A stretch of 64,000 bases of DNA from Haemaphysalis longicornis. Its lineage: Eukaryota > Arthropoda > Arachnida > Ixodida > Ixodidae. The stretch covers positions 163,811,187 to 163,875,186 of the forward strand of contig CM023452.1 in the NCBI GenBank assembly GCA_013339765.2. Reading direction: 5' to 3'. Made by a program: the position numbers and the translations under genes. Positions 1 through 9,514 of this stretch are shown here, piece after piece. A model generated the notes under the pieces. It was not told the origin of the DNA and made no database searches. It saw nothing but the letters and a program-made list of their open reading frames with translations. Each line of letters begins with the position of its first letter. Positions within the stretch are counted from its first letter, which is position 1.

Positions 1-42
1 TTCCGTTTTTTGGATACCCAATCTCGTGAACGTTTCGGAACC

Positions 43-95
43 TCCGAGATGCTTCGCATCAACTCAGGGTTCCCTTGCAGGAAGGTGGTGTTTTT
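43..95. repeat. Dispersed module also found at 28 kb
   Basis: The words GATGCTTCGCATC and CTCAGGGTTCCC occur here in the same order as in the repeated block at 28.1-28.8 kb, followed by a similar AAGGTGGTG-type stretch. This looks like the edge of another copy cut off by the window end. The function is unknown. Confidence 0.5.
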
Positions 96-1235
96 TTTTA
101 TTGCAGAAATAAGCGACACGAAGCTCAAATAAACTAGCCTGTTGTGCCCACAGGTGTGTATTTGAAAAAGCTTTCGTATCGGTGCAAGATGGTTTTTAAC
201 CCTGTGGGTCATGGAGTAGCAAGTCCAATAGGATTGTTAACAGGTGAACCTTTTTAACACAGTGATCATCCACGCTTCAGGTATAATATTGGGGTAAAGC
301 ATAGGCATAATATGTGCACTGCATTACGCTGGCGATATTCTACGATACTCATCAAACGCAATCAGAAAGACTTAAACGTAACGGGTTTCAAAAGCATGTC
401 TTATTGGCTTTCTCGCTGTGGCAGCGCCTAAGGATTCTGAACAAACTTTAGTTCTACAGAGCATAGCCACTTCTATAAGCAGCGTTGAGCGCTGCAGGCA
501 GTATGCAGGACCACAGAACGAGTGTTTAAGAATCCCATTTAAAGTAACAAGAATTCGTGCTTCAGTCGTTCATATCTCACTAGTTGTTAGCCTACGAGAA
601 GCTATTCTGATGCGTTGACAATAGTACTTACGACCTTGCTCTTCTACCGCTACATTGCCACGCTTTAGTTAGAAGGATCAGAGTGAGCGACGTTTGTTTG
701 ACGCCAGAAACGACAGCGTCCTCTTCCGTTCCTCTCACTGCTGAGGCCACTGACATGCTGCTAGTCGAAGTGACTAGTTTCAGCCTTCTGAATTGGCAGT
801 AGCACGAAAATATGCTCCCTCACCTGCAGAGAGAGTTCCAAGGACGGCGAACGCGGCGATACCGAGAAGTATTACGAAAAGAATGCAGAAAGCGCTGGCA
901 CAGACAATCGTCTTTGCGTCCCCTTCCCTGCAGAAAACGGATTAAAGCCCATCTGAGTGCATGACTTGAATGCACGTCCGCTGATTCCTTTCTGTAGCTC
1001 GCTGTTCGAGCTACGATTCGAAATGCACTGCAAAGCGACCGACACACAATGCTTTAAAACTTCAATTATACCTTGAATAAAAGGCGTTTTTAGCGAAGCT
1101 CTAGAAATTGTGCTGTTGTGGGGACATACCACCTACGGAGAATGTCTTCACAAGGGGAGGCTTCGCGAGGGGATGTTTGTGTATCTGTCATTACCTTGTG
1201 AACGTAATTTTTTTCACTTCAGGACAAAGCCTGTA

Positions 1236-1340
1236 CACGCACACTGTACACACTCACACGTACTTACGCACACACACGCACGCACACGCACGGCCATACA
1301 CGAGCACACGCACACTCAAATGCACACACATCCGACTGGG
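1236..1340. repeat. CA-rich degenerate microsatellite
   Basis: The stretch is dominated by CACACG/CACA units broken by ACGT variants. It produces His/Thr-rich spurious frames. It is a simple repeat with no coding value. Confidence 0.8.
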
Positions 1341-2740
1341 GCATAGTTTTCTTCTCAATGCACTACATACCGACTGATAGAAGACTATGACATTACAGAA
1401 ACAAGAAGACAGAAGGCACATCGGCGAATATTGCCTGCTTTTTTTGCACTGATGAAGGCAAGTGCTACAGCTGATACGTAAGAAAACTTTGTTGCCACTT
1501 CAGCGTGCGTTTGTCTGATTCCCTCCGTTTTTCTGCGTAGTTACCATCAGAGCTTTTTTACTGTTAGGCGCTTTGCCAACAGACAGCTTTTAGACATTTG
1601 AATCTAGCTATACACACTGGAACCTCCCGATGAAAGGATATTATTGCATGGTTTTTATATTAAAGAGTTTCAGCAAGAAGGTCTAGGTGCATACAAGACG
1701 CCAACACCTTCCCACAGTTATATGTATAGCAAACAATAAAACACTACAGCAACGAGAAAGTTGTAAGAAAAAATCTGTCCAAAGTTGCTGAGAAATAGAG
1801 GCGCTGTCGTAATCCTTGACAAAACAAGCTGCGTTGATATGGAGCACACACCGAGTAGCGAAAATATAGTATTTACATTTAGAGGTAAACAAAGCGCACA
1901 CACCAGCCTCCTCCAGAAACAAGCCCAAGCGACCCTCCGACATCTTTCTCGTCGTCTATCCGGCAGGCGTGATTCACAAACCTGGCTGCCTTCAAGCAAA
2001 ACCACTAGCGCCACCTACTGGTTCGCTTGGAACACTGCTTCTATACTCTTCAGTAACCAATAGACGGGTTTTGCTTTCCGGTCTCACTGACGGAGGGTTA
2101 TAATCGCGGGCATTCACGATAGGGGCATGGGTGTGAGCTCCTAAGGCTAAAACGTTTTTCGCAAAGAACAGCACTTTTTTCACCGGAACATGCTTCCTTT
2201 AAGTCAATTGTACGCATTCTGTTAGAAAAAAGGGATGGTTTGGTATATTGCATGCCGCTTATCATATGAAAAGGTTGCTTAGTTCTTTGATTGCTTTACT
2301 AAGACGGGAAAAAGAGGAGAACGTCAGGCGCGTCTACGATGTGGGTGCTTCCAGGCGGCCAGGTTTGGAAAATACGCTACCCCATGGTTGTGACGCCGTC
2401 CCGCACTGCATGTCGTTGGCAAGGGCTAACTAGGTGTGGGATACTTGTCGGTGCCGCCCTATACGTGCACAACATCCGTAGGTGGCTGAGCAGATGAGTG
2501 TTGTGGAGGAGCTATTTCATAAGTCACGCTCGTAACTTTACAGAGCACTAAAGAGAGTTCAGTGTAGCGAGGAAGCCGCTTTTTCGACAGGCGGACCTGT
2601 TCTCATGGTTCCCACAAACGCACTACGGACCCTGTATTAAACTCGACGTCACGGTGACGCTGGTCACACAGGAGTTTGCGAGGGGCCTGTGATGCCGTTA
2701 AGCGGGTACGGACGATATCCTGAGCAGGTATAAAGGACAC

Positions 2741-2758
2741 GGGGGGGGGGGGGGGGGG
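2741..2758. repeat. Poly-G run
   Basis: Eighteen consecutive G residues. Homopolymer runs of this length are often sequencing or assembly uncertain. Confidence 0.9.
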
Positions 2759-3736
2759 TCCATTGGCAAACTGCGGTGTCGGCCGTACAGAAGGTAAACC
2801 GGAAAGCCCGCGGGAGTAGTTTGGCCATAAGGATTGCGCGAGAACGTCTCATATGGTAAAACAATGCCCTAATTTTGATCTTCAGGGGAAACATGCATGG
2901 AGGGCGTGCACCTAATTGTTTGATCTGAGTGTCTGCGTTAAGTGGTTGGTTTGGTGGTGGCAAGAGTGGCCAGCTAATGCTTGCCAAGAAGAGCGGATAA
3001 TGTCGTCTATTAGCTTGGACACAATATAGTGTTTTCGACCAGTAAGCAATGGTATTGGGCCTTCGTGAAAAATAATGATGATATAAAAACTACGAAGTCC
3101 CAAATATCGACAGCCTAGCTATTTGGGAGTGGTGGCGTCATTGCATATTGAGTGGCATTATCAGTGGCAACGGCGAACTACTTGTTCCCCAACGTGGACA
3201 TACGAAACATGCCTCCTCAGGAATATATAGTGATTAAAGGGGTCCGGTTGGGAGTAAAAAGGGTGTCTCGCTACGTAGGCACGTTGGATGCGTTGGCTAC
3301 GTTGGCACCCGCTAAGAAGCGTTTTATAGTACGGTATAAGCCTGGTCAAAACAGCGCCGCCAGAAGCGGTCATACGTGCGCGTCCCGCCGGGATGCCCAA
3401 TTGTCAGATGGTCATGGAGCTCTTGAAGGACAGCGGAAAGGATATACATTAGTATGACGAAAATTACGGCGGTATAAGGCACCATCTCCGAACGTGGGCG
3501 AGATGTATCAGGGTTTACAGAAGACAGGTTACCGATGATGGCTCGTTAAGATTTCTCCCGGGGTTGTTCATTGGCTGTGCGCAAGATATGGGGTTTGAAG
3601 CGATGTTTAGGGAAGCGATGTTTAGTGAACTAGGGAACAAACCGCGCTGGAAAGCATGCTAGCTTCGTTCACGTGACCGATCTAGAGCTCGGAATGTAAT
3701 ACGAAAAATTGGTAACCAGTACACCCTAAGGGTGCA

Positions 3737-4012
3737 GGCCACGGTGGCTCAGTGTTTAAGGTGGTGCGCTGCTGAGCACGAGGACGCGGGTTCCATTCTT
3801 GGCTTCTGAGACCACTTTTCTGATGGAGGCGAAAAGCAAGAGCGCCCATGTGTACGAGATTTCGGCGCTCATTAAAGATACCCAGGTGGTTAAAATTAAT
3901 CTGGTGCCCTCCACTACACCGTGTGTCATCGCCTGCGTTGCGTCCTCGCGTTAAACGATAGAATGAATCAATCAAGCAATAAATGAATAAATAAATCAAG
4001 TTAATCAATCAC
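3737..4012 (+). mobile_element. tRNA-derived SINE (Ruka-like), diverged copy
   Basis: The copy starts with a tRNA-like head: an A-box-like GGTGGCTCAG and a B-box-like GGGTTCCATTC. It continues with the family body (TTTTCTGATGGAGGCGAAAAGC, then GATTTCGGCGC and AAAATTAATC) and ends in an AATGAATCAATCAAG-type tail. The same body occurs at 12.9, 27.0 and 34.8 kb. The B box is mutated and the copy is more diverged than the one at 34.8 kb. I could not define a target-site duplication. The body resembles the SINE called Ruka from Rhipicephalus ticks; that assignment is from memory. Confidence 0.85.
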
Positions 4013-4045
4013 AAAGACGTGTAAAGAAGGGCTACTAACAACATG

Positions 4046-4150
4046 GAGTAGGAGTATGATAGAACTATTCTACTCCTACTCCTAACTACTAACCTGCTCC
4101 TAGTAGGAGTAGGATTGTAAGAGTAGGATAGTACTAGGAGGAGTAGGATA
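4046..4150. repeat. TAGGAG-rich simple repeat with a stem-loop
   Basis: Units of TAGGAGTAGGA and their complements alternate. GAGTAGGAGTA (4046-4056) and TACTCCTACTC (4071-4081) form a perfect 11-bp stem with a 14-nt loop. It lies directly after the SINE at 3.7 kb. Confidence 0.75.
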
Positions 4151-5814
4151 GCGTAGGATACGGGCAGCTGAACACCTATGGGAAAGGCATTCGCCGTGCA
4201 GCGTATAAAGTAAGCTGCTTATGCTGCTGTACGTGTGTGCGTGGGGGGGGGAGAATACATATTAGGAGCAAAACCTCAAATATAGGACCTCGTTTCGTCG
4301 GCGGCCGCATTCCGTATTAGAATGGCCTCGACAAAGGTATGACCAGTTTTGTTTTCAAAAAGATTGTTATGGACGTGTGGGTTGTAACGTTTTCATGCTC
4401 AAACGCGCAACAGATCAAGCACCGAAAACATACAGACAAGTTCTGATTGCTCCACAAGTTGCCGTAGAGGATTTCTCTCCATATAAAGAATTAGGGCACT
4501 AATTAAGTTGAATAATGCAAGCAGTAAAATGATGTCAGATTAAGAGGCTGTTTCTCCAACCTCTTGGAAACGCTGAATAGAACATTCGACAGCTGGTGTC
4601 TGGCCTCACCTGGACGAAATTAGACGTATTGAGCTCTTTATAAACTTTCCAAAACCAAAAACCTATTGTGGGTAAGCATGCAGCACAAAGAATAGCTGGC
4701 AAGAAAAATGTAGGACTTACCCCGCCTCTGTACGGAAAGTTACGGCTGCGAAAAAGGATAGACAAGAAGAAATGAAACAAAATATTATTCATTTCGGCTC
4801 CTTTGCCTATTATAAAAACACACTGAAAAAACCGCCTTGTAAAGTGCTTTTTCTGGAACCTAGGGGTTAACGCATTGTAGAGATTATCTGAATAGTTAGA
4901 AAAAATATGCGAGGACACAGTAAGCTTTGATTCGCTCTTGAATAGAAGCATTCTTCCTGTCAAGTCTCATGTTAAGCACGGCGGCGTATCCAGTGCTTCG
5001 CATTGTACTCCCAGCAGTGCAAATTCGCCGGTGTATTTAGAAGGAATTCGAAGTATGAGAAATATTTTCTTTTGTGTTTTCTATAGGGTTCACTTACAGG
5101 TTTATTTCGTATGCCTTACTCGCTGTATAAACTGATGTAAGAATTCTATCATTCGCGAACCATGGTCCTATGCAAGTTCAGGGCGGACCTGCGCTTAAAA
5201 TGCTCCGAAAGGCGCATCTCTAAACACGAGAGTATACATCGATCAACCAATTGGCCAATGTTTTATCAAATTTGCCATAAACGATTTCAACTCGCCCGCG
5301 CAGCTATGCGAGAGAACTCGGGCAATGCTTCTGCTTGTGCAAAATAATTTTTCAGATTACTCGAGAGGACGCTAACCTTACAATCACAACCGGGCAGTTA
5401 CCGAGTTCTAGCCCGACGCTGGAAAACCGTTTGCGGCAGAACTCCAATGTAAATGGAAGCGACGACATTCTTTCACGTTTTCTATGCTTCGCAGCGTTTA
5501 TTTGAAGTGTTCTCATATTCTTTCTCTCTTCAATGTCGTCATCAACACACTAACGCTTCTTTCGTTCGCTTGAACGGTGACATTGCCCACGAGCCCGGTA
5601 GTCTCCGACAGTCTTCACGAGAGCTCCGCCTGTCGCGCCAATAGTGCAGGGGCGAGGGATCAAGTTTGCCATGTGCGTCGGACTGTTATATAGTGGTGCG
5701 GATTGTACTGGTCCGTACGGTAGGGCATTTTTGAAGAGAAGCTTCAGTACTCTCGCTGATGGCGTAGGCAACGCAATAACGAGTGAAGGGAAAGAACGAA
5801 ATGCTTCCCGTGGC
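4151..5814. other. Unassigned DNA, no supportable gene
   Basis: The longest frame is a 142-codon minus-strand ORF at 4535-4963. It is rich in Phe, Arg and Leu and shows no domain or signal I recognise. Its length is compatible with chance in AT-moderate DNA, so I do not call it a gene. Confidence 0.5.
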
Positions 5815-5905
5815 GGTAATCGAACCTTGGTCAATCGCGTTATGAAGCCGGCATCTATCCAATTGTTCGATTTCAATATGGTCGGGCCGGTTTAGATTGC
5901 AAGAG
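5815..5905 (-). repeat. tRNA-related repeat, copy 1
   Basis: Read on the minus strand, it contains CCGGCTTCATAACGCGA followed by a B-box-like GGTTCGATTACCGCCAC. A second copy lies at 29.85-29.94 kb and shares about 30 contiguous positions around CGCGTTATGAAGCCGGC. It looks like a tRNA-derived SINE head, but the stems do not fold as a working tRNA. Confidence 0.55.
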
Positions 5906-7380
5906 TGGGGCATGGACGGGTAAATGTAGAAAAAGTCTGCACCCCACCGTGCAAAGATGACGATGATCCGTCATGAGAAAGCGTTTCTCCTTCACCCATC
6001 GTCGTAGTTAGATGAAAAGGTGCCTAATTTTTCTTTTTAATTGCGATCTCTAATCCGCCAACACTTTAATTATTTCGAAAACCTTAAATACGTCAAATAT
6101 CTATTGTTTGACCCCACGAAAAATTGGGAATAAAGCAAAGAGCAATACTGACAAAGTAAGCTAATTCTTCTAAACTGTTACAATCCGGGCTGGAGGGATT
6201 CGAACCCAGGCCTATGGGCCTGCGTTCAAAGTGGAGTTTATTTACACAGTAACTTTACCTATACCGGTAAAGCAACATGTAAAAAGAATTGCATTAGAGC
6301 GCCTGTGGCAAATTTCAGACTCCAGACAGGACAACGATGATTATGTGCTGCAAAGAGTAGCACTTGGATTTGAAAAGAGTAAAACTTCGTTACCACTCAC
6401 AACCTGGCAATAATTCTTTTTTGTACTTACTACTCCTTCCCGTGTAGGCGCTGCTGCGTGAAACTGAAAAAAAAAATAACACAAACCCAAGCATATAACC
6501 ACGTGCAAGTCCAGTCCAAGGAAGCAATATATGACAACATGAAGAACTAGAGATGACCCAGGAGGACGATTTGACTGAGTTGGGTTGTGTGGCTATACTG
6601 TCATGAAGCCAAAGACGACGTTATTGTCTTGAAGCAAACACGGTTATTTGAGTGAATTTGTGCTCCCCTAACAACTCAAAGAATACACAGGTGGCGAAGC
6701 AGCAGTCAACAAAGTGACGTGTGCAGCCGAGCGTCGGCGAGTCGAATGCCGCGGCGTCTGCTCTGCGGTCATTTATGTCTCGGCGCGAGGGCTCCTCGAA
6801 CAGTCTAATGGCATTCAGAACACTGTAGAGCATAGAAGAATATTCTAGGCTGGTGACGTTAGTTCGCTAGTTCGCGACACTCTCTATCAAAGGAGATAAC
6901 ACGTGAGGCATAAAGAATAGAACATGCACTCCCATTGGCCGACGGATAATACAGATAACGCAGCCCGGCGCAGCCAGTCGAAAAAAACAAAACATAAACC
7001 CAAAACATGGTTCGTGGCAATATTTTGGCCAAGCAGAGATAGGATATATTTTAAAGCAAAGCTTTTTACCTCTACGCCCCAAGGGTTATTTTGCGACCAT
7101 TGGTGTCAACAGAAACCTCCCGCGAACAAATGAAAGAATTTACAGGCACCGCCAGGAAACCTGCCAATAATAGAGTAATAAAGCCAGAGCCCGTTGTCGT
7201 ACCGATTTAGCTACGAGCCATCGCATAGATGGGGAACAGAGGTGGTGCACTCACCAAGCACATTTACGGGTTTCACCCCTGAATTCTCGCTGAATGCCAC
7301 GCGATAGCGAATAAAGGAAGCTCACACCAACCCATGGCATCTCACTTCTAGTACGTCAATGCGCTAAAGCCTGTGGCTTC
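5906..7380. other. Unassigned DNA, no supportable gene
   Basis: Only short ORFs (at most about 70 codons) occur. At 6184-6235 the minus strand reads GGTTCGAATCCCTCCAG, resembling a tRNA T-arm, with no matching 5' half. Confidence 0.5.
6184..6235 (-). repeat. Isolated tRNA T-arm-like sequence
   Basis: The minus strand contains GGTTCGAATCC (a B-box match) flanked by the short palindrome CCTGGG/CCCTCC. The T stem pairs only partly and no D-arm is visible in the expected distance, so it is a relic or SINE fragment rather than a tRNA gene. Confidence 0.35.
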
Positions 7381-8484
7381 CAGTCTTCACGTAAAAAATC
7401 TCAGCTCCTTTTCTTCCGCCCTCACGCTGAACGACACCTTAAGGAACACATTAAAATACTGCTTGATGACCACGCCATCACTCCAAGCCCCAGCATCAAG
7501 ATCCTGAGCCGACATCCTCAAACTAACACCAAGAGTGACGTATCCTTGGAGCGCCTCAAACACAGCATCAATAAAGTCATACACATGTTCAAGCGAGTTG
7601 CCACCTAGAAGCAAGGGCTCTTCGAAAGCTTTTGTCCTCTCGAGAATCACTTAAGTCAACCCCCTGTCTTCTCGGCAGGGTGGACTTTAATAATCTTTAC
7701 ATAGTCATTTGAAAGCCGGTTGAGCAAGACATTGATCTTCCATGAGTGCGTCCACAAAGAGGCTGCTTAGCACGGGGCTCTATCTACAACACTGTAGGTG
7801 ATAGATGGCCATCTTTCTATCCAGAAGCTCCGAATGAGCGGAACTGCGGTGGGTCACCGCATCCTTCACCAGATTGGCTGGGCAGCAGAGAATGTCACTC
7901 CGCTTTATGTACTCCTGGACTTTTGGCGACAAGAACTGAACATGCTCCCTTTGTTTAGAAATATGCACCCATCACACGAAAAGGGTCGCCGACAAGCACA
8001 GGCTCAAGCGCTCAACACCACCCTCGGTGGGGATCTTTCGGTTATCTACAAAGACGCCTCCCAACATCGAGGGCAGCAGTACGCCACCATCGTGGCTACC
8101 TCCAGAACCAGCCTCCTTGCTTGTGCCTCACTCAAGACCGAAGACATGACGGCAGCCATCACCTTGGCTCTCACTCAATCAGGGGTACGTAAGGTAGTCA
8201 CCGATTGCCAACAAGCCTACCCGAATTAGAAATCGGGTTTAGTGTCCCGTCCTGCACTTCGTGTGCTAAAAAAAATCCTCCCACCTCCCCGAAGGGGATC
8301 GTGCGGAAATGCGAATGCATTGGGTGCACCGATGACTGCGCTGCGGCAAGCAGTAACGGAGAGAGGCGTGCGCTCCACTGCATTTATATACATTTTCCGA
8401 GCGCAGCGAGCGGAGAGAGGGTACGCGGAGAGGAGAGAGAGACCCGCGCAACACGCCCGCCCCGCGCGCGAGCTCTCTCTCCCG

Positions 8485-8650
8485 CCGAGCTCCGCGATGC
8501 GAGCGACCCTCACAAGCCCGAGCGCGCTCCTCCTCTCCACTCACTCTCCGCTACTCCGCCCGAGCTCCGCGATGCGAGCGCCCTCACACGCCCGAGCGCG
8601 CTCCTCCTCTCCTCTTGCCCTCCGCTACTCCCGCCCGAGCTACCACCTGC
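8485..8650. repeat. 75-bp tandem repeat inside the GC-rich insert
   Basis: CCGAGCTCCGCGATGCGAGCG starts at 8485 and again at 8560, and a partial third unit starts at 8634, giving a period of 75 bp. Each unit also carries CCCGAGCGCGCTCCTCCTCTCC. Confidence 0.85.
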
Positions 8651-8717
8651 TCCGGTTGCTAGGCGCGCCACAGCTGTTGCTAGGGGCGAGGAGGAGCGCG
8701 GAGAGATAACACCTGCG

Positions 8718-8880
8718 GGCGCACGCCGACGGAGCACGACAATCCCCCCGCCGCGCCGAGACGACGACGACGACGACGAAGGCAGAACTACGAGGCGCGA
8801 GCGCACGTGCGCGCGCTCACGTGCGCTCGCGCTGGGGGAATGCAGGCGCACGCAGACGGAGCACGACAACCCCCGACTAA
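8718..8880. repeat. Direct repeat flanking a CGA microsatellite
   Basis: GCGCACGCCGACGGAGCACGACAA (from about 8719) recurs as GCGCACGCAGACGGAGCACGACAA (from about 8847), about 128 bp apart, with a short (GAC)n run at 8760-8780 between them. Confidence 0.7.
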
Positions 8881-9462
8881 GAAATGCATTCGCATTTAAA
8901 GACCACTCCCAAATGGTTCCATTCAGCTTATCTGGACACCCGCACACGCATCCATGGGGGGCAGCGAAAAGACCCACCAAGCCTGCTCTTTTACCCCTCG
9001 TGCTATGGAGCTGCACGAGGACAGTCACCCGCTTGTCTCGTTCAGGGGCATAACCCAGCATTATTGCCTTCTGAGACAGACCCTACCTTCGCTTTACCCT
9101 CACCTTTCCATAGAACAACCAACTACCCTAAGGCTCATACAATCCGGCTCCTTCCCAGAACCGACAGGTCTTCACTTAATATACCCGAATCACTACAACG
9201 CCGAATGTAAATTTTGCTCAGAAGTAGGGACACTCTGCCACATAATAGGGGTGTGCGACTTTAGCCCTGAGCACCCTTCTCTCTTTCTGTCAACTACCGA
9301 ACAAGAGCAATGGGAGATGCCGCTGTACAGCCTCTCCCAGCCACCCAGCTTCAGTTGTTGGACAGAGCACAGGCGGCGCGGACTGAATATAGGCTACAGT
9401 GAAGAAGAAACCCCTCCTCTGGGCCGCACTCTGGGCCGTTCAGAAATCCTAATAAAAGACTT

Positions 9463-9514
9463 TCCTCCTCCTCCTCCTCCTCCTCCTCCTCCTCCTCCTC
9501 CTCCTCTTCCATCT
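9463..9514 (+). repeat. (TCC)n tail of the truncated LINE
   Basis: About 48 bp of TCC repeats directly follow AATAAAAGACTTTCC, which looks like a polyadenylation signal and LINE 3' end. A similar triplet tail (as GGA on the plus strand) ends the antisense LINE at 53.9 kb, so triplet tails seem characteristic of this family. Confidence 0.85.

Larger units (their letters stand above)
96..3736. other. Unassigned DNA, no supportable gene
   Basis: Only short open frames occur here (all under about 110 codons), on both strands and overlapping, with no recognisable domain. A CA-rich patch lies near 1.24-1.34 kb and an 18-G run at 2741-2758. I see no RNA gene or mobile-element coding remnant. Confidence 0.6.
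8263..8905. mobile_element. GC-rich insertion splitting the LINE, with inverted ends
   Basis: LINE homology stops near 8262 and resumes near 8915. The inserted block begins near AATCCTCCCACCTCCCCG and ends near 8897. AAATGCGAATGCATT near its left end (from about 8308) is the reverse complement of AATGCATTCGCATTT near its right end (about 8883-8897). The interior is about 70% G+C, rich in GCGAG/CGCGC, and contains 75-bp tandem units. The left end resembles 16.64-16.71 kb, so it is a dispersed family. No coding region is supported. It is likely a non-autonomous element. I could not fix a target-site duplication. Confidence 0.6.
7390..9460 (+). pseudogene. 5'-truncated I-group LINE ORF2 (RT end, RNase H, zinc knuckle)
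   Basis: Broken frames match the C-terminal half of the LINE ORF2 at 40-45 kb. In order I see: the post-RT thumb region (LKHSINKVIHMFKRVATRSKG, in part, about 7.54-7.62 kb); the RNase H segment with YKDAS and VTDCQQAY (8.05-8.22 kb); then, after an insertion, WTPAHASMGG (about 8.93 kb), which matches WTPGHAALTG of the larger copy; and finally a CKFC...H...C knuckle at 9.21-9.27 kb. RNase H and the terminal knuckle belong to I-group non-LTR elements. Several stops and frameshifts show it is dead. The reverse transcriptase core and everything 5' of it are missing, as expected from truncated target-primed insertion. The frame ends in a (TCC)n tail. Confidence 0.85.

Noticed and set aside
4535..4963. 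142-codon minus-strand ORF
   Set aside because: No recognisable domain, biased Phe/Arg/Leu content and no supporting context; its length is compatible with chance.
8510..9061. 183-codon minus-strand ORF and the 282-codon plus-strand ORF at 8205-9053
   Set aside because: Both run through the GC-rich tandem insert and out of the LINE; their Ser/Arg/Pro-rich content follows from the repeats and does not continue the LINE protein.
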